Positions 51,556-61,017 of a stretch of DNA of 64,000 nucleotides are shown one piece after another. The position numbers and the translations under genes were made by a program. Origin of the DNA: Paenibacillus sp. Soil787 (GTDB lineage: Bacteria > Bacillota > Bacilli > Paenibacillales > NBRC-103111). The stretch spans positions 106,134 to 170,133 of the forward strand of contig NZ_LMSP01000044.1 of the NCBI RefSeq assembly GCF_001429545.1, given 5' to 3'. The notes below the pieces were generated by a model. The model saw only the letters and a program-made list of their open reading frames with translations. It ran no database searches and was not told the DNA's origin. Within the stretch, counting starts at the first letter, position 1, and every line of letters starts with the position of its first letter.

Positions 51556-51759
51556 TTAATTGATGCTGGACGCTTTGCGGCGTTGCCGTATACTGCTTAT
51601 CATCCATAAAATCAAAGGTATGACAATGTAAACGAAGGGGTAAAAGTAGCCGATAAGATATACGTTCTTAAACATATATGAAATCCGTATATTGTGCGAG
51701 CTATAGATCACGAACGCCAGCCATATGAAAGTCGTTAGACAAGCGATAAGCTTCCAACG
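51556..51759 (-). pseudogene. C-terminal remnant of a GerAB-like permease or similar membrane protein
   Basis: A reverse-strand frame without start encodes ~67 residues, including GYFYPFVYIVIPLILWMI and ending SSIRQRRKASSIN plus stop. Hydrophobic end followed by a basic tail resembles the C-terminus of GerAB-type permeases, though identity is not certain. A shorter copy of the last codons (GGACGCTTTACGGCG) recurs at 58675-58697. Confidence 0.55.
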
Positions 51760-51761
51760 AG

Positions 51762-51971
51762 CCTGATCTTATCTTTCTTGACATTGAAATGCCTGGTTTA
51801 ACAGGGCTTCAAGCAGCCGAAATAATCTAATAGCTAGGAGTAAAGTCGAAAATTATATTTTGCACTGCTTATGATCAGCACGCCATTGAAGCATTCAAAC
51901 TGCGGGCGTTTCATTATATATTGAAGCCTTATGATGAAACGAATATTCAGGGGATTTTGAAACATCCCTAG
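51762..51971 (+). pseudogene. response-regulator remnant (receiver domain)
   Basis: Frame reads PDLIFLDIEMPGLTGLQAAE, with the phosphoacceptor Asp, then two stops, then KIIFCTAYDQHAIEAFKLRA and ILKPYDE, a LytTR-type receiver segment (T and K of the switch). No start, no effector domain. Bases 51972-52150 hold nothing recognised. Confidence 0.8.
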
Positions 51972-52155
51972 AATATCCCGTTTCCACTCTAAAATCTCCC
52001 TTCTAACAAGTCAATCATAATTCTGATATCCCCTTTGTTATCTAGTTTTGATATACCAGGTATCGAGTCTTTTCATAACCAAAATAGATCACTTTATGAT
52101 AACCTAATCTACAAGGTAATCAAGATACTTTTAAATATTTCAAATAATTCCATGC

Positions 52156-52456
52156 GATGAAGAGAATAAAGTACAAGGGCTCTTAAGTTCAGAGAGCAAA
52201 GGATTTGGTGGAAGCTTTGCCTTAAACCCTTGTACGGTCATCTCGGAGCTTTTGAGTGAAAACCAGATTGAACCTTGAACCTGGTAATAAGCTCATACGT
52301 ATAGCACACGTTATTATGCTAGAGGTCAAAGGGTTTACTTTGACTTCATGAGGCTGGAAGTCATGAGATTTCCGGTGAATCTGGGTGGTACCACGAAATG
52401 ATCCTTTCGTCCCTAATCGCTGTATAACATTGCGGTTAGGGATGGAAGGATTTTTA
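52156..52456 (+). promoter_or_regulatory. T-box riboswitch before ilvB
   Basis: TGGTACCACG (in 52383-52395, part of GGGTGGTACCACG) is the T-box that pairs with the acceptor end of uncharged tRNA. Stem I (AGTACAAGGG... at 52165) and a specifier-bearing arm lie upstream; the exact specifier triplet is unclear (GTC, ATC or CTC all occur near 52235-52245). A terminator, arms around GATCCTTTCGTCCCTAA and TTAGGGATGGAAGGATT (52401-52456), ends in TTTTT. Branched-chain amino-acid control is expected from the downstream genes. Confidence 0.9.
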
Positions 52457-52482
52457 TATTTTAGAAAATGGGAGGAAAAACC

Positions 52483-54227
52483 ATGATAAAGATTGAGGAA
52501 CTACAGTCGAAGCATGAATGGCTTAATAGGCTAATGAAGAGCGATATGGTAACAGGATCGGAGGCACTTATCAGAAGCTTACTAATTGAAGGTGTCGATA
52601 GTGTTTTTGGGATTCCAGGAGGAAGTATCCTGTACATTTACGACGCCATTCGTGACATTCCAGAGTTTAAACATATTATAGCTCGTCATGAGCAGGGGGC
52701 AATTCATGCTGCAGACGGCTATGCGCGCGCTACAGGAAAAGTTGGGGTTTGCTTTGCAACATCGGGACCTGGGGCAACTAATCTAGTTACGGGTATCGCC
52801 ACTGCTCATATGGATTCTGTTCCATTAGTTGTGATTACAGGAAATGTTTGACCGACCTGCTTGGTACTGATGCGTTTCAGGAAGCGGATATTACCGGTAT
52901 CACAATGCCTATCTTGAAGCACAACTATTTAGTTCGTGATGTTAATGAGTTACCAAAGATTATTCATGAAGCATTTTATATTGCTTCCACTGGACGAAAG
53001 GGGCCGGTTTTGATCGATATACCAAAGGATGTATCGAGCCAAAAGATGATCTTTCAATATCCGTTCGATATTCCTAAGATTCGGGGATACCAACCGGACA
53101 TCCATCCGAATTTAACACAAATCGAAAAATTACTCATGGCTATCGAAGAAGCCGAACGTCCTGTCATTCTGGCTGGCGGGGGCGTTATATATTCGGACGC
53201 TTCCAAGGAATTACTCGAATTTGTAGAAAAAACCCGGATACCAGTTACGACGACATTGCTTGGCTTGGGAGGATTTCCAAGTGCACATGAATTATGGATG
53301 GGCATGCCGGGCATGCATGGAACATACGCAGCCAATAAAGCCTTACAAAATTGCGATCTTCTCATCAGTATAGGAGCACGCTTTGACGACAGAGTAACGA
53401 TGAAAACTAGCGGATTTGCTCCTAAGGCGAAAACTATTGCGCATATTGATATCGATCCAGCAGAAATTGGGAAAATCGTTCAAATAGCGATCCCTTGTAT
53501 TGGCGATGTGAAATCCGTGCTTCAACAAGTTAACGTTCATGCGAAACCGACAAAATCTGAAGCATGGCTGACAGAGATTCAAGAAAACCAAAAAAAGAAT
53601 CCTCTTCGTTATACGGATTCGGAAATAACTTTAAAACCACAATTCGTAGTTGAAATGATTAGCGAAACGACCAATGGCGAAGCGATCATCACTACGGACG
53701 TAGGGCAGCATCAAATGTGGGCCGCTCAATTTTATAAGTTTAAGCATCCGCGTTCGATCATTACCTCAGGTGGACTTGGAACAATGGGCTTTGGTTTACC
53801 TTCGGCGATAGGGGCACAGGTAGGTTCCCCAGACCGACTCGTGGTGTCTATCAATGGCGACGGAGGAATTCAAATGAATGCACAAGAGCTTGCGATTTGT
53901 TCTATTCATAACATTCCCGTGAAGATCGTTATTCTGAATAATCAGGTCCTCGGCATGATAAGGCAATGGCAAGAAATCATTTACGATAGCCGCTTTAGTC
54001 ATATGGACCTCTCTGGTAGTCCAGATTTCGTAAAACTAGCAGAAGCCTATGGTGTTAAAGGGCTCAGGGCAACAAACAAAGAAGAGGCTCGTACGGTGTG
54101 GAAAGAAGCTCTGGAAACACCAGGTCCTGTACTTATTGATTTTGTTGTTACTCAGGATGAGAATGTTTTTCCAATGGTTGCCCCGGGTTCCACGATAGAT
54201 GACATGATTATGGGGGATGAAAGATGA
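52483..54227 (+). pseudogene. ilvB: acetolactate synthase large subunit, frameshifted
   Basis: Thiamine-diphosphate enzyme of valine, leucine and isoleucine synthesis. The first frame (52483-52851) ends LVVITGNV then TGA; the following frame takes over with TDLLGTDAFQEADITG and continues, with the ThDP-binding GDGGIQMNAQELAI and the C-terminus, to 54227. One base is missing around 52847-52850. ATG 52483 follows GGGAGG. Either a loss-of-function mutation, an assembly error at a T-run, or -1 recoding. Confidence 0.85.
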
Positions 54228-54739
54228 AACGTCACACGATTTCTGTTCTTGTAAACAACCATCCGGGTGTTTTACAGAGAGTTGCTGGATTATTCGGACG
54301 CAGGGGTTTCAACATTGACAGTATAACTGTAGGTCAGTCAGAAGAACCTGGATTGTCCCGTATGATCATTGTGACATCCGGGGATGATAAAACACTCGAA
54401 CAAGTACAAAAGCAGCTTAATAAACTAATCGATGTTATTCAAATTGTTGAATTAACCGCTTATCCGCTGGTTGACCGCGAGCTATCACTTATCAAAGTAA
54501 GTGCTGTGTCTAAAGTGAAGCCGGTTATTTTAAGTATTGTTGAACCCTTTCGTGCTTCTATAGTTGATTTAGGATTGGAAAGTCTAATCATTCAAGTTGT
54601 TGGAGATCAAGATAAAATTAATTCATTAATTGAGCTGCTGGGACCCTATGGCATCTTGGAACTAACACGAACAGGATTGACGGCTATGACTCGCGGAGAA
54701 GTCCAAGGTGATTTACAACCTAATACAACATTAACATGA
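54224..54739 (+). CDS. ilvN: acetolactate synthase small regulatory subunit
   Basis: 171-aa ACT-domain subunit that gives feedback control by branched-chain amino acids: TISVLVNNHPGVLQRVAGLF, RGFNIDSITVGQSEEPGLSR and ELTRTGLTAMTRG. It overlaps the ilvB stop by 4 bp (ATGA), so translation is coupled. Under the T-box. Often called ilvH. Confidence 0.92.
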   Translation: MKRHTISVLVNNHPGVLQRVAGLFGRRGFNIDSITVGQSEEPGLSRMIIVTSGDDKTLEQVQKQLNKLIDVIQIVELTAYPLVDRELSLIKVSAVSKVKPVILSIVEPFRASIVDLGLESLIIQVVGDQDKINSLIELLGPYGILELTRTGLTAMTRGEVQGDLQPNTTLT

Positions 54740-54794
54740 TAACCAACGAGTTAAATCCGTTAAGTGGAAAATAAAAATGGAAGGTAGAGATAAC

Positions 54795-55001
54795 ATGAAA
54801 ACACTATATCATGACAATGAGTTAGACAATGCCATTTTTTTTAGCCATTATATAATGGTCATGAAGGACGGAAGAATGATCGGAGGAGGTACTATTGAAG
54901 CATATAATGACAGTGAGGTACAGGTGGGTAACAGACAATATTCACGTAAAAAATCAACCTTTATTGTTTCACCAGCTCCTCAAATCTCAATTTATTTCTA
55001 A
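54795..55001 (+). CDS. small unknown protein after ilvN
   Basis: 68-aa protein starting MKTLYHDNELDNAIF; contains VMKDGRMIGGGTIEAYND and ends QISIYF. GGAAGGTAG precedes ATG 54795. No family recognised; may be a genuine small gene on the ilv transcript or chance. An earlier in-frame ATG at 54777 has no site. Confidence 0.45.
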   Translation: MKTLYHDNELDNAIFFSHYIMVMKDGRMIGGGTIEAYNDSEVQVGNRQYSRKKSTFIVSPAPQISIYF

Positions 55002-55069
55002 TGCAGATCAATGATAAGTCAAAGTGGATCTGCGATTGTTTGTTACGAGTTGCATAGAAATTAATAACG

Positions 55070-55103
55070 TAAGGAACCGCCAGAGGTGGTTCCTTATTTC
55101 TAG
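55070..55103 (+). terminator. terminator after the ilv region
   Basis: TAAGGAACC-CC and GG-GGTTCCTTA arms around AGA, followed by TTTCTAG. Confidence 0.75.
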
Positions 55104-55162
55104 TTCAATTGAACGAAAAGTGGAGAATGCTCTCCTGGTTAGAAAGTCTAAGAAAATCGAGC

Positions 55163-56074
55163 CTAGTTTTGAAACGTACTTTGTTCCGCCAACTTTAATT
55201 CAATAATATGATTTGATAATAAGTCCATAAACAGCCGGGTAGCCTGGCTTATATATTTATCTTTATGGTAGATGATGCCAATTTCCCTGCTTAGCGTTGG
55301 ATTTACAATTTTAATTGCTTTTAACTGTGTGTCGTTGTACATATTCAAGTACGTTTTAGATAGGGCGGTCACTCCAGCGCCAGCTTTTACAAGGCTAATA
55401 ATGGTTTCGATCGCCGTCGTTTCGATGATTGGCTCAAAATTAAAACCACAAGTACTGCTGGTTAAATCCATAATTTGCCGGCATTTGTGCGTTTGGGGGA
55501 ACAAAATTACCGGATATCTGCTGATTTCGTCAAAATTAATGCTCTCTCGTTCGGCCAAAGAATGGTCGCTAGAAACCGTCAAATAAATATCTTCCTTATA
55601 TAAGGGGTGTTTACGAATACGTTCATCTTCGATAGGAAGAATTGTGATTGCCAAGTCAATTTGATTCTGAATGACTCGTTCTACAATATCGTCGAAATTG
55701 ACGATTTTAATTTGCACTTCAGGATAAATATTATGAAAATCGATCAACAAAGACGAAACGAGTTGAGTTAGCTCTCCGGGGAGTGCACCTATGGATAAAG
55801 TTCCGCGGGTTACCTTTTGAAGCTCCATAATTTGCACTTTGACATTCTTTAAGGAAGAAAAAATCACTTTGCATTCGCTTAAAAGAATTTTACCTGCTTC
55901 AGTTATCGCAATTTTTTTACCGATCCGGTCGAAGAGTGGAACCCCAAGCTCTTCCTCCAGCATCTTGATTTGATGACTCAGCGTCGGCTGACTCATACCC
56001 AGTTTCTCTGAAGCCCTTGTGAAATGCAATTCTTCACAAATTGCTGAAAAATATTCCAGTTGTCGAAACTCCAT
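55163..56074 (-). CDS. LysR family transcriptional regulator
   Basis: 303-aa LTTR with MEFRQLEYFSAICEELHFTR, GMSQPTLSHQIKMLEEELG and a sensor domain (GTLSIGALPGELTQLVSSLL). Different from the 43635 LysR. It reads away from the tetR remnant and the second cassette; target unknown. The last ~40 bp of its 3' end lie near a plus-strand terminator. Confidence 0.88.
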   Translation of the reverse strand: MEFRQLEYFSAICEELHFTRASEKLGMSQPTLSHQIKMLEEELGVPLFDRIGKKIAITEAGKILLSECKVIFSSLKNVKVQIMELQKVTRGTLSIGALPGELTQLVSSLLIDFHNIYPEVQIKIVNFDDIVERVIQNQIDLAITILPIEDERIRKHPLYKEDIYLTVSSDHSLAERESINFDEISRYPVILFPQTHKCRQIMDLTSSTCGFNFEPIIETTAIETIISLVKAGAGVTALSKTYLNMYNDTQLKAIKIVNPTLSREIGIIYHKDKYISQATRLFMDLLSNHIIELKLAEQSTFQN

Positions 56075-56344
56075 TGATATACCTCACTTTTATGTTCATC
56101 TAGACAAATTGTAGTATGTACTATGTGAAAAAATAGTATTTCTAAATATTCCTTATACAATAAACTTTTACATAAATATAATGTTTTTGTAAAAAAGAAA
56201 AACTAAATGATCAATTTAATTAATGATAACAATAGAAAATCGAATATTGATACTTTTCATCAATTAATTAATAATGATACTTATGTTAGATAAAGGAGTG
56301 AGTTTATCATTTATACAACTTATACCTTTAAAGTGCAAGCACAT

Positions 56345-56435
56345 TAATTTCTTGCATCGCTTCAAGTGGCGCAATTAATTGCGAGAAGTTTTCAGAACTT
56401 AAGCAGGTTTGGAGAAAAATAATATCTGTTTTAAC
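56345..56435 (+). pseudogene. tetR remnant in cassette B
   Basis: CGCTTCAAGTGGCGCAATTA and GAGAAGTTTTCAGAACTTAA match the 3' ~90 bp of tetR (46208-46300), with substitutions and no frame. It is followed by Op5 at the same spacing as tetR and Op4. The bases upstream (56075-56344) hold only the LysR gene's promoter region. Confidence 0.75.
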
Positions 56436-56466
56436 CAAAAATTAAAGCAAATATTTTTACATTGAA

Positions 56467-56484
56467 CTACCTTTTAATAGGTAG
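56467..56484 (+). promoter_or_regulatory. TetR-type operator copy (Op5), perfect palindrome
   Basis: CTACCTTTTAATAGGTAG, identical to Op2. It lies just before the SDR remnant that once formed the cassette's first gene. Confidence 0.75.
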
Positions 56485-56499
56485 ATTAGGGGGCAATAA

Positions 56500-56660
56500 A
56501 AATTAGTTTTCAAGGTGAAGTGGTAGTAGTTATTGGTGGAAACAGCGGAATTGGAAAAGCCGCGGCAATTGAAATGGTGAAACGAGGAGCAAACGTATTA
56601 ATGGCCGCCGTGAACAAGCATTAGCAGAGGCTGCAAAAGAAATCGATCCAAACAGCATAT
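56500..56660 (+). pseudogene. decayed SDR gene of cassette B
   Basis: Reads GNSGIGKAAAIEMVKRGANV, the SDR1-3 N-terminus. The ATG is mutated (ATTAGT for ATGAAT), and a 4-bp deletion near 56604 shifts the frame; EALAEAAKEIDP is still visible in the other frame. It ends abruptly near 56660. The following ~120 bp to the transporter gene hold nothing identified. Confidence 0.85.
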
Positions 56661-56786
56661 AGCGTGTCTACACGCTAGGCGTCGCCAAATCATTGAGAAA
56701 GTAATTTAGTCTTACCCGTTCAAGCATGTAGAGTAATTGGCCGAGCGGTTCAACAAAATTATTAAAGAAAGTAGTGACAATCATCC

Positions 56787-57770
56787 ATGCAAACTATAAC
56801 TGCCGTACAGGAACAAAAAAGCATCGGTTCAATTCAATTCTTACCCGTTAACCTATTTGCATCGGTTATGGGAATTTCAGGTCTATCATTGGCTTGGAGA
56901 GAAGCAAGCAAGCTATTCGGCACTTCCACCGTCATTGCTGATATTATAGGAATTATTGCAATTGTGATTTTTATCGCGTTAAGCATAGGTTATATTTCAA
57001 AATGGGCTTTATACCCGCAAAAAGTCAAAGCTGAATTTATGCATCCCATCGTGGGGAATTTTTTCGGTACGATCACGATAGCCATACTCTTGCTTTCCTC
57101 CGTGATCGGCATCTACAGTCAAATATCGGGGCAAGTGATTTGGATCATCGGAGCAGTATTGGCATTAGCGCTTTGTTTTGTTTTCGTTGCACGCTTGTTG
57201 AACGGGAATCACGAGCCGCTTAACAAGGTTCCGGCTTCGCTGGTTCCTGTGGTAGGGACCCTTGATATTTCGGTTGCCGGGGGGACAATGCCGTTCCCAT
57301 GGGCGCATGAATTTAATTTATTTTCCCTTGCAATCGGTGGAACCGTGGCTTTAGTATACTTCACGTTGATCCTATCCAGATTGATTCATCACGCTCCAAT
57401 GCCAGCAGGATTAACACCTTCTATGATAATAATGATTGCACCGTTTGAGGTTGGTTTTCTTGGCTATACGAACTTTGAGAAGGGAATTGATCAGTTCGCC
57501 TCCATTTTGTTTTACTTTGGTCTGTTCTTGTTCACTGTCTTGTTCTTCAAAGTATTCAAAAAGTCGATCCCGTTTGGCGCTTCTTGGTGGGGCGTAAGCT
57601 TTCCGATAGCTGCTCTCAGCAATGCCGCTTTAAAATATGCGATGTTCGTGGATTCGTGGCTGTTAATAGCCATTTCAGCGATCATTTTGGCTTTGCTCAG
57701 TATCGTTGTGTTCGTTCTCTTTATTCGAACAATGAAGGTGCTATTTAATGGGAGTCTGCTTAAAGGATAG
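56787..57770 (+). CDS. TDT/SLAC1 family membrane transporter
   Basis: 327-aa protein with about ten helices of the TehA/TDT (SLAC1-like) anion-channel fold: FLPVNLFASVMGISGLSLAW is the family opener, followed by TMPFPWAHEFN and helices to the end. Members export or pass tellurite-related, malate or other anions; substrate unknown. It replaces the genes seen in cassette A. RBS is weak. Confidence 0.82.
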   Translation: MQTITAVQEQKSIGSIQFLPVNLFASVMGISGLSLAWREASKLFGTSTVIADIIGIIAIVIFIALSIGYISKWALYPQKVKAEFMHPIVGNFFGTITIAILLLSSVIGIYSQISGQVIWIIGAVLALALCFVFVARLLNGNHEPLNKVPASLVPVVGTLDISVAGGTMPFPWAHEFNLFSLAIGGTVALVYFTLILSRLIHHAPMPAGLTPSMIIMIAPFEVGFLGYTNFEKGIDQFASILFYFGLFLFTVLFFKVFKKSIPFGASWWGVSFPIAALSNAALKYAMFVDSWLLIAISAIILALLSIVVFVLFIRTMKVLFNGSLLKG

Positions 57771-57940
57771 TCATGAATTGCTCCACATGCATTCGCTGAA
57801 AATACGCTGATGTGTAAGCCCATCAATTTCTAGCTGGTATTGAATAGTTGTGGGTTTCTTTTTAGATAATAATAGAGTAAACACGATCTCCTTAGTTATA
57901 AAAATATTCCAAAATAAATGATATGAAATGGAGCGACAAA

Positions 57941-58483
57941 ATGAAAACTTTAGTAATTGTTACTCACCCGAACATCGAAGCGTCTAACTGGAATAAAGCA
58001 TGGGTACAGGAGTTACAAAAGCATGATGATATCACTATTCATGAGTTATATAAAACGTACCCTGATGAAAATATAGATGTTTCTAAAGAGCAGCAATTGA
58101 TTGAGTCACATGATCGAATTATTTTTCAATATCCGCTTTTCTGGTACAGCACGCCGCCTTTACTCAAAAAGTGGTTTGACCAAGTATTACTTTATGGTTG
58201 GGCTTATGGACCGGATGCTACTAAGATAAAAGGTAAAGAAATAGGTGTTGCAATTTCAACATATGGTACCGAGGCATCGTATCAAGCAACCGGGTTTAAT
58301 CGCTTTACACTTCAAGAAATATTGCGACCAGTAGAAGCACTTGCTCATTTTATTAGTGCCACTTATCTGCCTCACTTTTCTCTAAACGACACCTCGGACG
58401 TCACGGAAGAGCGACTAGCAAAGAGCAGTAAAGATTATATTCATCATATTAAAACTGTGAAGCCAGCAGTAGTGCATTCATGA
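57941..58483 (+). CDS. flavodoxin-fold NAD(P)H oxidoreductase (quinone-reductase-like), full length
   Basis: 180-aa paralogue of the truncated protein at 35388: VTHPNIEASNWNKAW, IIFQYPLFWYSTPPLLKKWF, TYGTEASYQATGFNRFTL, then an intact tail ending HHIKTVKPAVVHS. FMN-binding KefF/YwrO type. ATG 57941 follows ATGGAGCG. Overlaps the DsbA remnant's start by 4 bp. Confidence 0.88.
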   Translation: MKTLVIVTHPNIEASNWNKAWVQELQKHDDITIHELYKTYPDENIDVSKEQQLIESHDRIIFQYPLFWYSTPPLLKKWFDQVLLYGWAYGPDATKIKGKEIGVAISTYGTEASYQATGFNRFTLQEILRPVEALAHFISATYLPHFSLNDTSDVTEERLAKSSKDYIHHIKTVKPAVVHS

Positions 58484-58560
58484 AAGATTTAATCATTTTT
58501 TTCCATTGATTGAGAAAATATACACGGCTTATTTGAAGATGGTATTAATTACGGTGGGCA
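58480..58560 (+). pseudogene. FrnE/DsbA remnant of cassette B
   Basis: ATGAAAGATTTAATCATT (start MKDLII, as at 35878) is joined to TTGATTGAGAAAATATACACG, which corresponds to ~36230-36260 in the intact gene. About 330 bp between are deleted, including the CPWC site. Confidence 0.85.
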
Positions 58561-58594
58561 AAAACTAAAACCTATCGTTCACCGATGAAAAACC

Positions 58595-58645
58595 AAACAA
58601 CAGTCCAAAGATTTTTGAATAAATCTTTGGACTGTTGTTTATTTC
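58595..58645 (+). terminator. terminator of cassette B
   Basis: AAACAACAGTCCAAAGATTT pairs perfectly with AAATCTTTGGACTGTTGTTT, followed by ATTTCT. Confidence 0.85.
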
Positions 58646-58751
58646 TACATTAGCCTTACTTATAAATTTAATTGATTTTGGACGCTTTACGGCGTTTACA
58701 TTTAACGATGGAATTATAACATTTTAAGTTGATATTTCTGCATCTTAAGTA

Positions 58752-58786
58752 AAAACGCTTTCAAATAAAGAAAACCTTGTTATAAT
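58752..58786 (+). promoter_or_regulatory. promoter of the KgtP-like gene with a cre-like site
   Basis: AAAACGCTTTCA (58752-58763) fits the CcpA cre form in reverse (TGAAAGCGTTTT). TATAAT at 58781-58786 gives a -10. The word ACGCTTTCAAATAA recurs at 58865-58878 near the gene start. This suggests catabolite control, unproven. Confidence 0.5.
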
Positions 58787-58912
58787 GACCTCATCTAGAA
58801 CAGTTTGATAACAACAGCTCAAATTGAGGAGGGAGGATTCAAGATTAATTAAAAGAAATTCTAGACGCTTTCAAATAATAAATATGGCATGACAATTTTG
58901 AGGAGGATAATA

Positions 58913-60223
58913 ATGACTCAAACCGTTGAACGTGCGAAAACGCGAAGCATCGCAAGCAATATCTTCAAAGGTTCGGTTGGAAATTTGATAGAATGGTACG
59001 ACTGGTATGTCTATACTGCTTTCGCTGTGTATTTCTCGGCACAGTTCTTCCCAAAAGGAAACCCGACAAGCCAACTGTTAAATACAGCAGCGGTCTTCGC
59101 TGTAGGCTTCTTAATGCGCCCGATAGGGAGCCTGTTGCTTGGTCGATATGCCGATCGTCATGGCCGCCGTGCTGCGCTAACGCTTTCCATATCTGTTATG
59201 GCCGGAGGGTCGCTGATCATTGCCTGCACGCCTAGTTTTGGCACCATTGGCGTGCTAGCCCCCGTTATCTTGGTTCTTGCTCGCCTACTTCAAGGATTGT
59301 CGCTAGGTGGAGAATATGGAACGTCGGCAACGTATTTATCTGAGATGGCTAGTAGTGGCCGCCGTGGATTCTACTCGAGTTTTCAATATGTAACACTTAT
59401 TGCCGGACAGTTGGTGGCACTCGGAGTCCAGATCATCCTACAGCAAATGCTCAGTGAACCTGACATGAAATCATGGGGCTGGCGGATTCCTTTTGTCATC
59501 GGAGCAATGGGGGCACTGACCGTATTATGGCTTCGTCGCACGATGGACGAATCAGAGCAGTTCTCGAAAATGAGTTCTGAAAGCCGTGATAACGCCGGGA
59601 CTGTTCGGGCTCTGATGAAGCACCCCAAGGCAGTGCTGACAGTGATTGGACTAACTCTAGGGGGAACCGTTGCTTTCTATACTTACACGACGTATTTACA
59701 AAAATTCATGGTGAATACTGTGGGACTACACAAAGAGACTGTGAGTTGGATCAACTTTATTGCCTTGCTGGTATTTGTCATACTACAGCCGCTCGCTGGC
59801 ATGCTATCCGACCGGATCGGTAGACGCCCGCTGTTGATCAGTTTCGGTATCCTTGGAACATTATTAACGGTGCCGTTGTTCCTGATCATGGAACACACGA
59901 AGAGCCCTATCGGTGCTTTATTGCTTATGTTAGTGGGTCTCATTATTGTTACCGGTTATACATCTATCAATGCCATCGTGAAAGCCGAACTCTTCCCGAC
60001 AGAAATCCGTGCTCTTGGCGTGGGTTTCCCATACGGACTCACCGTCGCGGTTTTTGGCGGGACCGCGGAATTCATCGCATTATGGTTCAAGAGTATTGGA
60101 GTCGAGTCGCTCTTTTACTATTATGTAGCTGTCTGTATTGGCATAAGCTTCTTTGTTTATTGGCGCATGGGAGAGTCTTCAAAAGTTTCCCGGATAGAAG
60201 CCGAACTCGACGCTAAACATTAA
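58913..60223 (+). CDS. MHS-family MFS transporter, KgtP (alpha-ketoglutarate permease)-like
   Basis: 436-aa secondary transporter with twelve helices. GSVGNLIEWYDWYVYTAFAV and RPIGSLLLGRYADRHGRRAA are MHS-family blocks; RLLQGLSLGGEYGTSATYL and the GRRGF loop resemble alpha-ketoglutarate and related dicarboxylate/proton symporters. ATG 58913 follows GAGGAGG. Substrate is inferred from family only. Confidence 0.85.
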   Translation: MTQTVERAKTRSIASNIFKGSVGNLIEWYDWYVYTAFAVYFSAQFFPKGNPTSQLLNTAAVFAVGFLMRPIGSLLLGRYADRHGRRAALTLSISVMAGGSLIIACTPSFGTIGVLAPVILVLARLLQGLSLGGEYGTSATYLSEMASSGRRGFYSSFQYVTLIAGQLVALGVQIILQQMLSEPDMKSWGWRIPFVIGAMGALTVLWLRRTMDESEQFSKMSSESRDNAGTVRALMKHPKAVLTVIGLTLGGTVAFYTYTTYLQKFMVNTVGLHKETVSWINFIALLVFVILQPLAGMLSDRIGRRPLLISFGILGTLLTVPLFLIMEHTKSPIGALLLMLVGLIIVTGYTSINAIVKAELFPTEIRALGVGFPYGLTVAVFGGTAEFIALWFKSIGVESLFYYYVAVCIGISFFVYWRMGESSKVSRIEAELDAKH

Positions 60224-60264
60224 ACAATTGATAATAAGTTCATTTGCACTATTGGCAAAAATAC

Positions 60265-60964
60265 TGCGTCTTTATGAGTTATGCAGTTGAAGTGAATTTT
60301 TGTAAATATCCCTGCATAGGAGCCCACTGGAAGTTCGGTATCCATGATCTGAATGGGTATTCTAGTTCTTGAGTGCTTGTGCTTCACCTTAACGGACACA
60401 GTAGCGCTTATTTGCCCGTAGTAGCGTCCAATTGGATGGATTTTTATGAAATAAGGTCCACTGTGTCCGTAAGAATCGAGAAACAGTGGTTAATCAGCAA
60501 ATAAAGTCTTTGGTGTCCGTTAAACATAATTTAAACGGAAAATTTGCCACCGGATCTGGTTCTTTCCATTAAAAGCACTTTTTTGATGGAAAACCTACTG
60601 CAGTAACAACCTTTTTTGTGATTCCGAAGAAAATACTGCACGGAATTAACTGGAGATTTCCAGATGATATGATCAACGTCTTAGCAACTAGTCAATTACA
60701 GGTATATGATCTTATATTATCGTTAATTACGGCCGTTTTAGCAGGAAATGGATCAAATTGCATAGGTCATATCTTCCATTGTAAAAATCCAATAAAATCC
60801 AAAAATCCCCATCCTAATTATCATCTAGAAGCAGTTTCATTGGAAAATATCCAACAGAACGTGTCATCTCCATCGCAAATGAGAGAAAACAGTGGATAAA
60901 TTCCAATGGACCAGGGGTTTTTCCAGTAATTCACTTCAATTGCATAGATCATGTGCGTCTTTAT
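60265..60964. repeat. repeat-rich non-coding block
   Basis: TGCGTCTTTATG occurs at 60265-60276 and 60953-60964; just inside, ATGCAGTTGAAGTGAAT (60282-60298) is an inverted near-copy of ATTCACTTCAATTGCAT (60929-60945). An ORF of 93 codons (60618) exists but has no protein character. The bounded form recalls a non-autonomous mobile element; no transposase present. Confidence 0.5.
60392..60470. repeat. inverted repeat ACGGACACAGT
   Basis: ACGGACACAGT (60392-60402) and ACTGTGTCCGT (60460-60470) are perfect 11-bp arms; inner TATTTGC-type and GTCCAATTGGA sequences add structure, and a third GGTGTCCGTTA lies at 60512. It resembles intergenic repeats of Paenibacillus-type genomes (from memory, unverified). 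Confidence 0.65.
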
Positions 60965-60976
60965 GCATTACCAAGG

Positions 60977-61017
60977 ATTGTAATCTCTTCTCTTAAGGAG
61001 TGATTACAATTTTTTTA
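60977..61017 (+). terminator. terminator-like hairpin without an obvious gene
   Basis: ATTGTAATC (60977-60985) and GATTACAAT (61002-61010), then TTTTTTT. No gene ends upstream of it within 750 bp. The next 300 bp to 61314 show no other feature. Confidence 0.6.

Noticed and set aside
52840..52860. Programmed frameshift in ilvB like that of prfB
   Set aside because: The prfB type is +1 with CTT-TGA-C and a nearby Shine-Dalgarno; here the needed shift is -1 and there is no slippery heptamer or Shine-Dalgarno.
56736..56760. TGGCCGAGCGGTTCAA-like word resembling a tRNA D-arm
   Set aside because: No acceptor stem, anticodon arm or T-loop (GGTTCGANTCC) can be formed around it.
60618..60899. 93-codon open frame in the repeat block
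   Set aside because: No ribosome site, low-complexity and odd composition, overlaps repeat structure; looks like chance in repetitive DNA.
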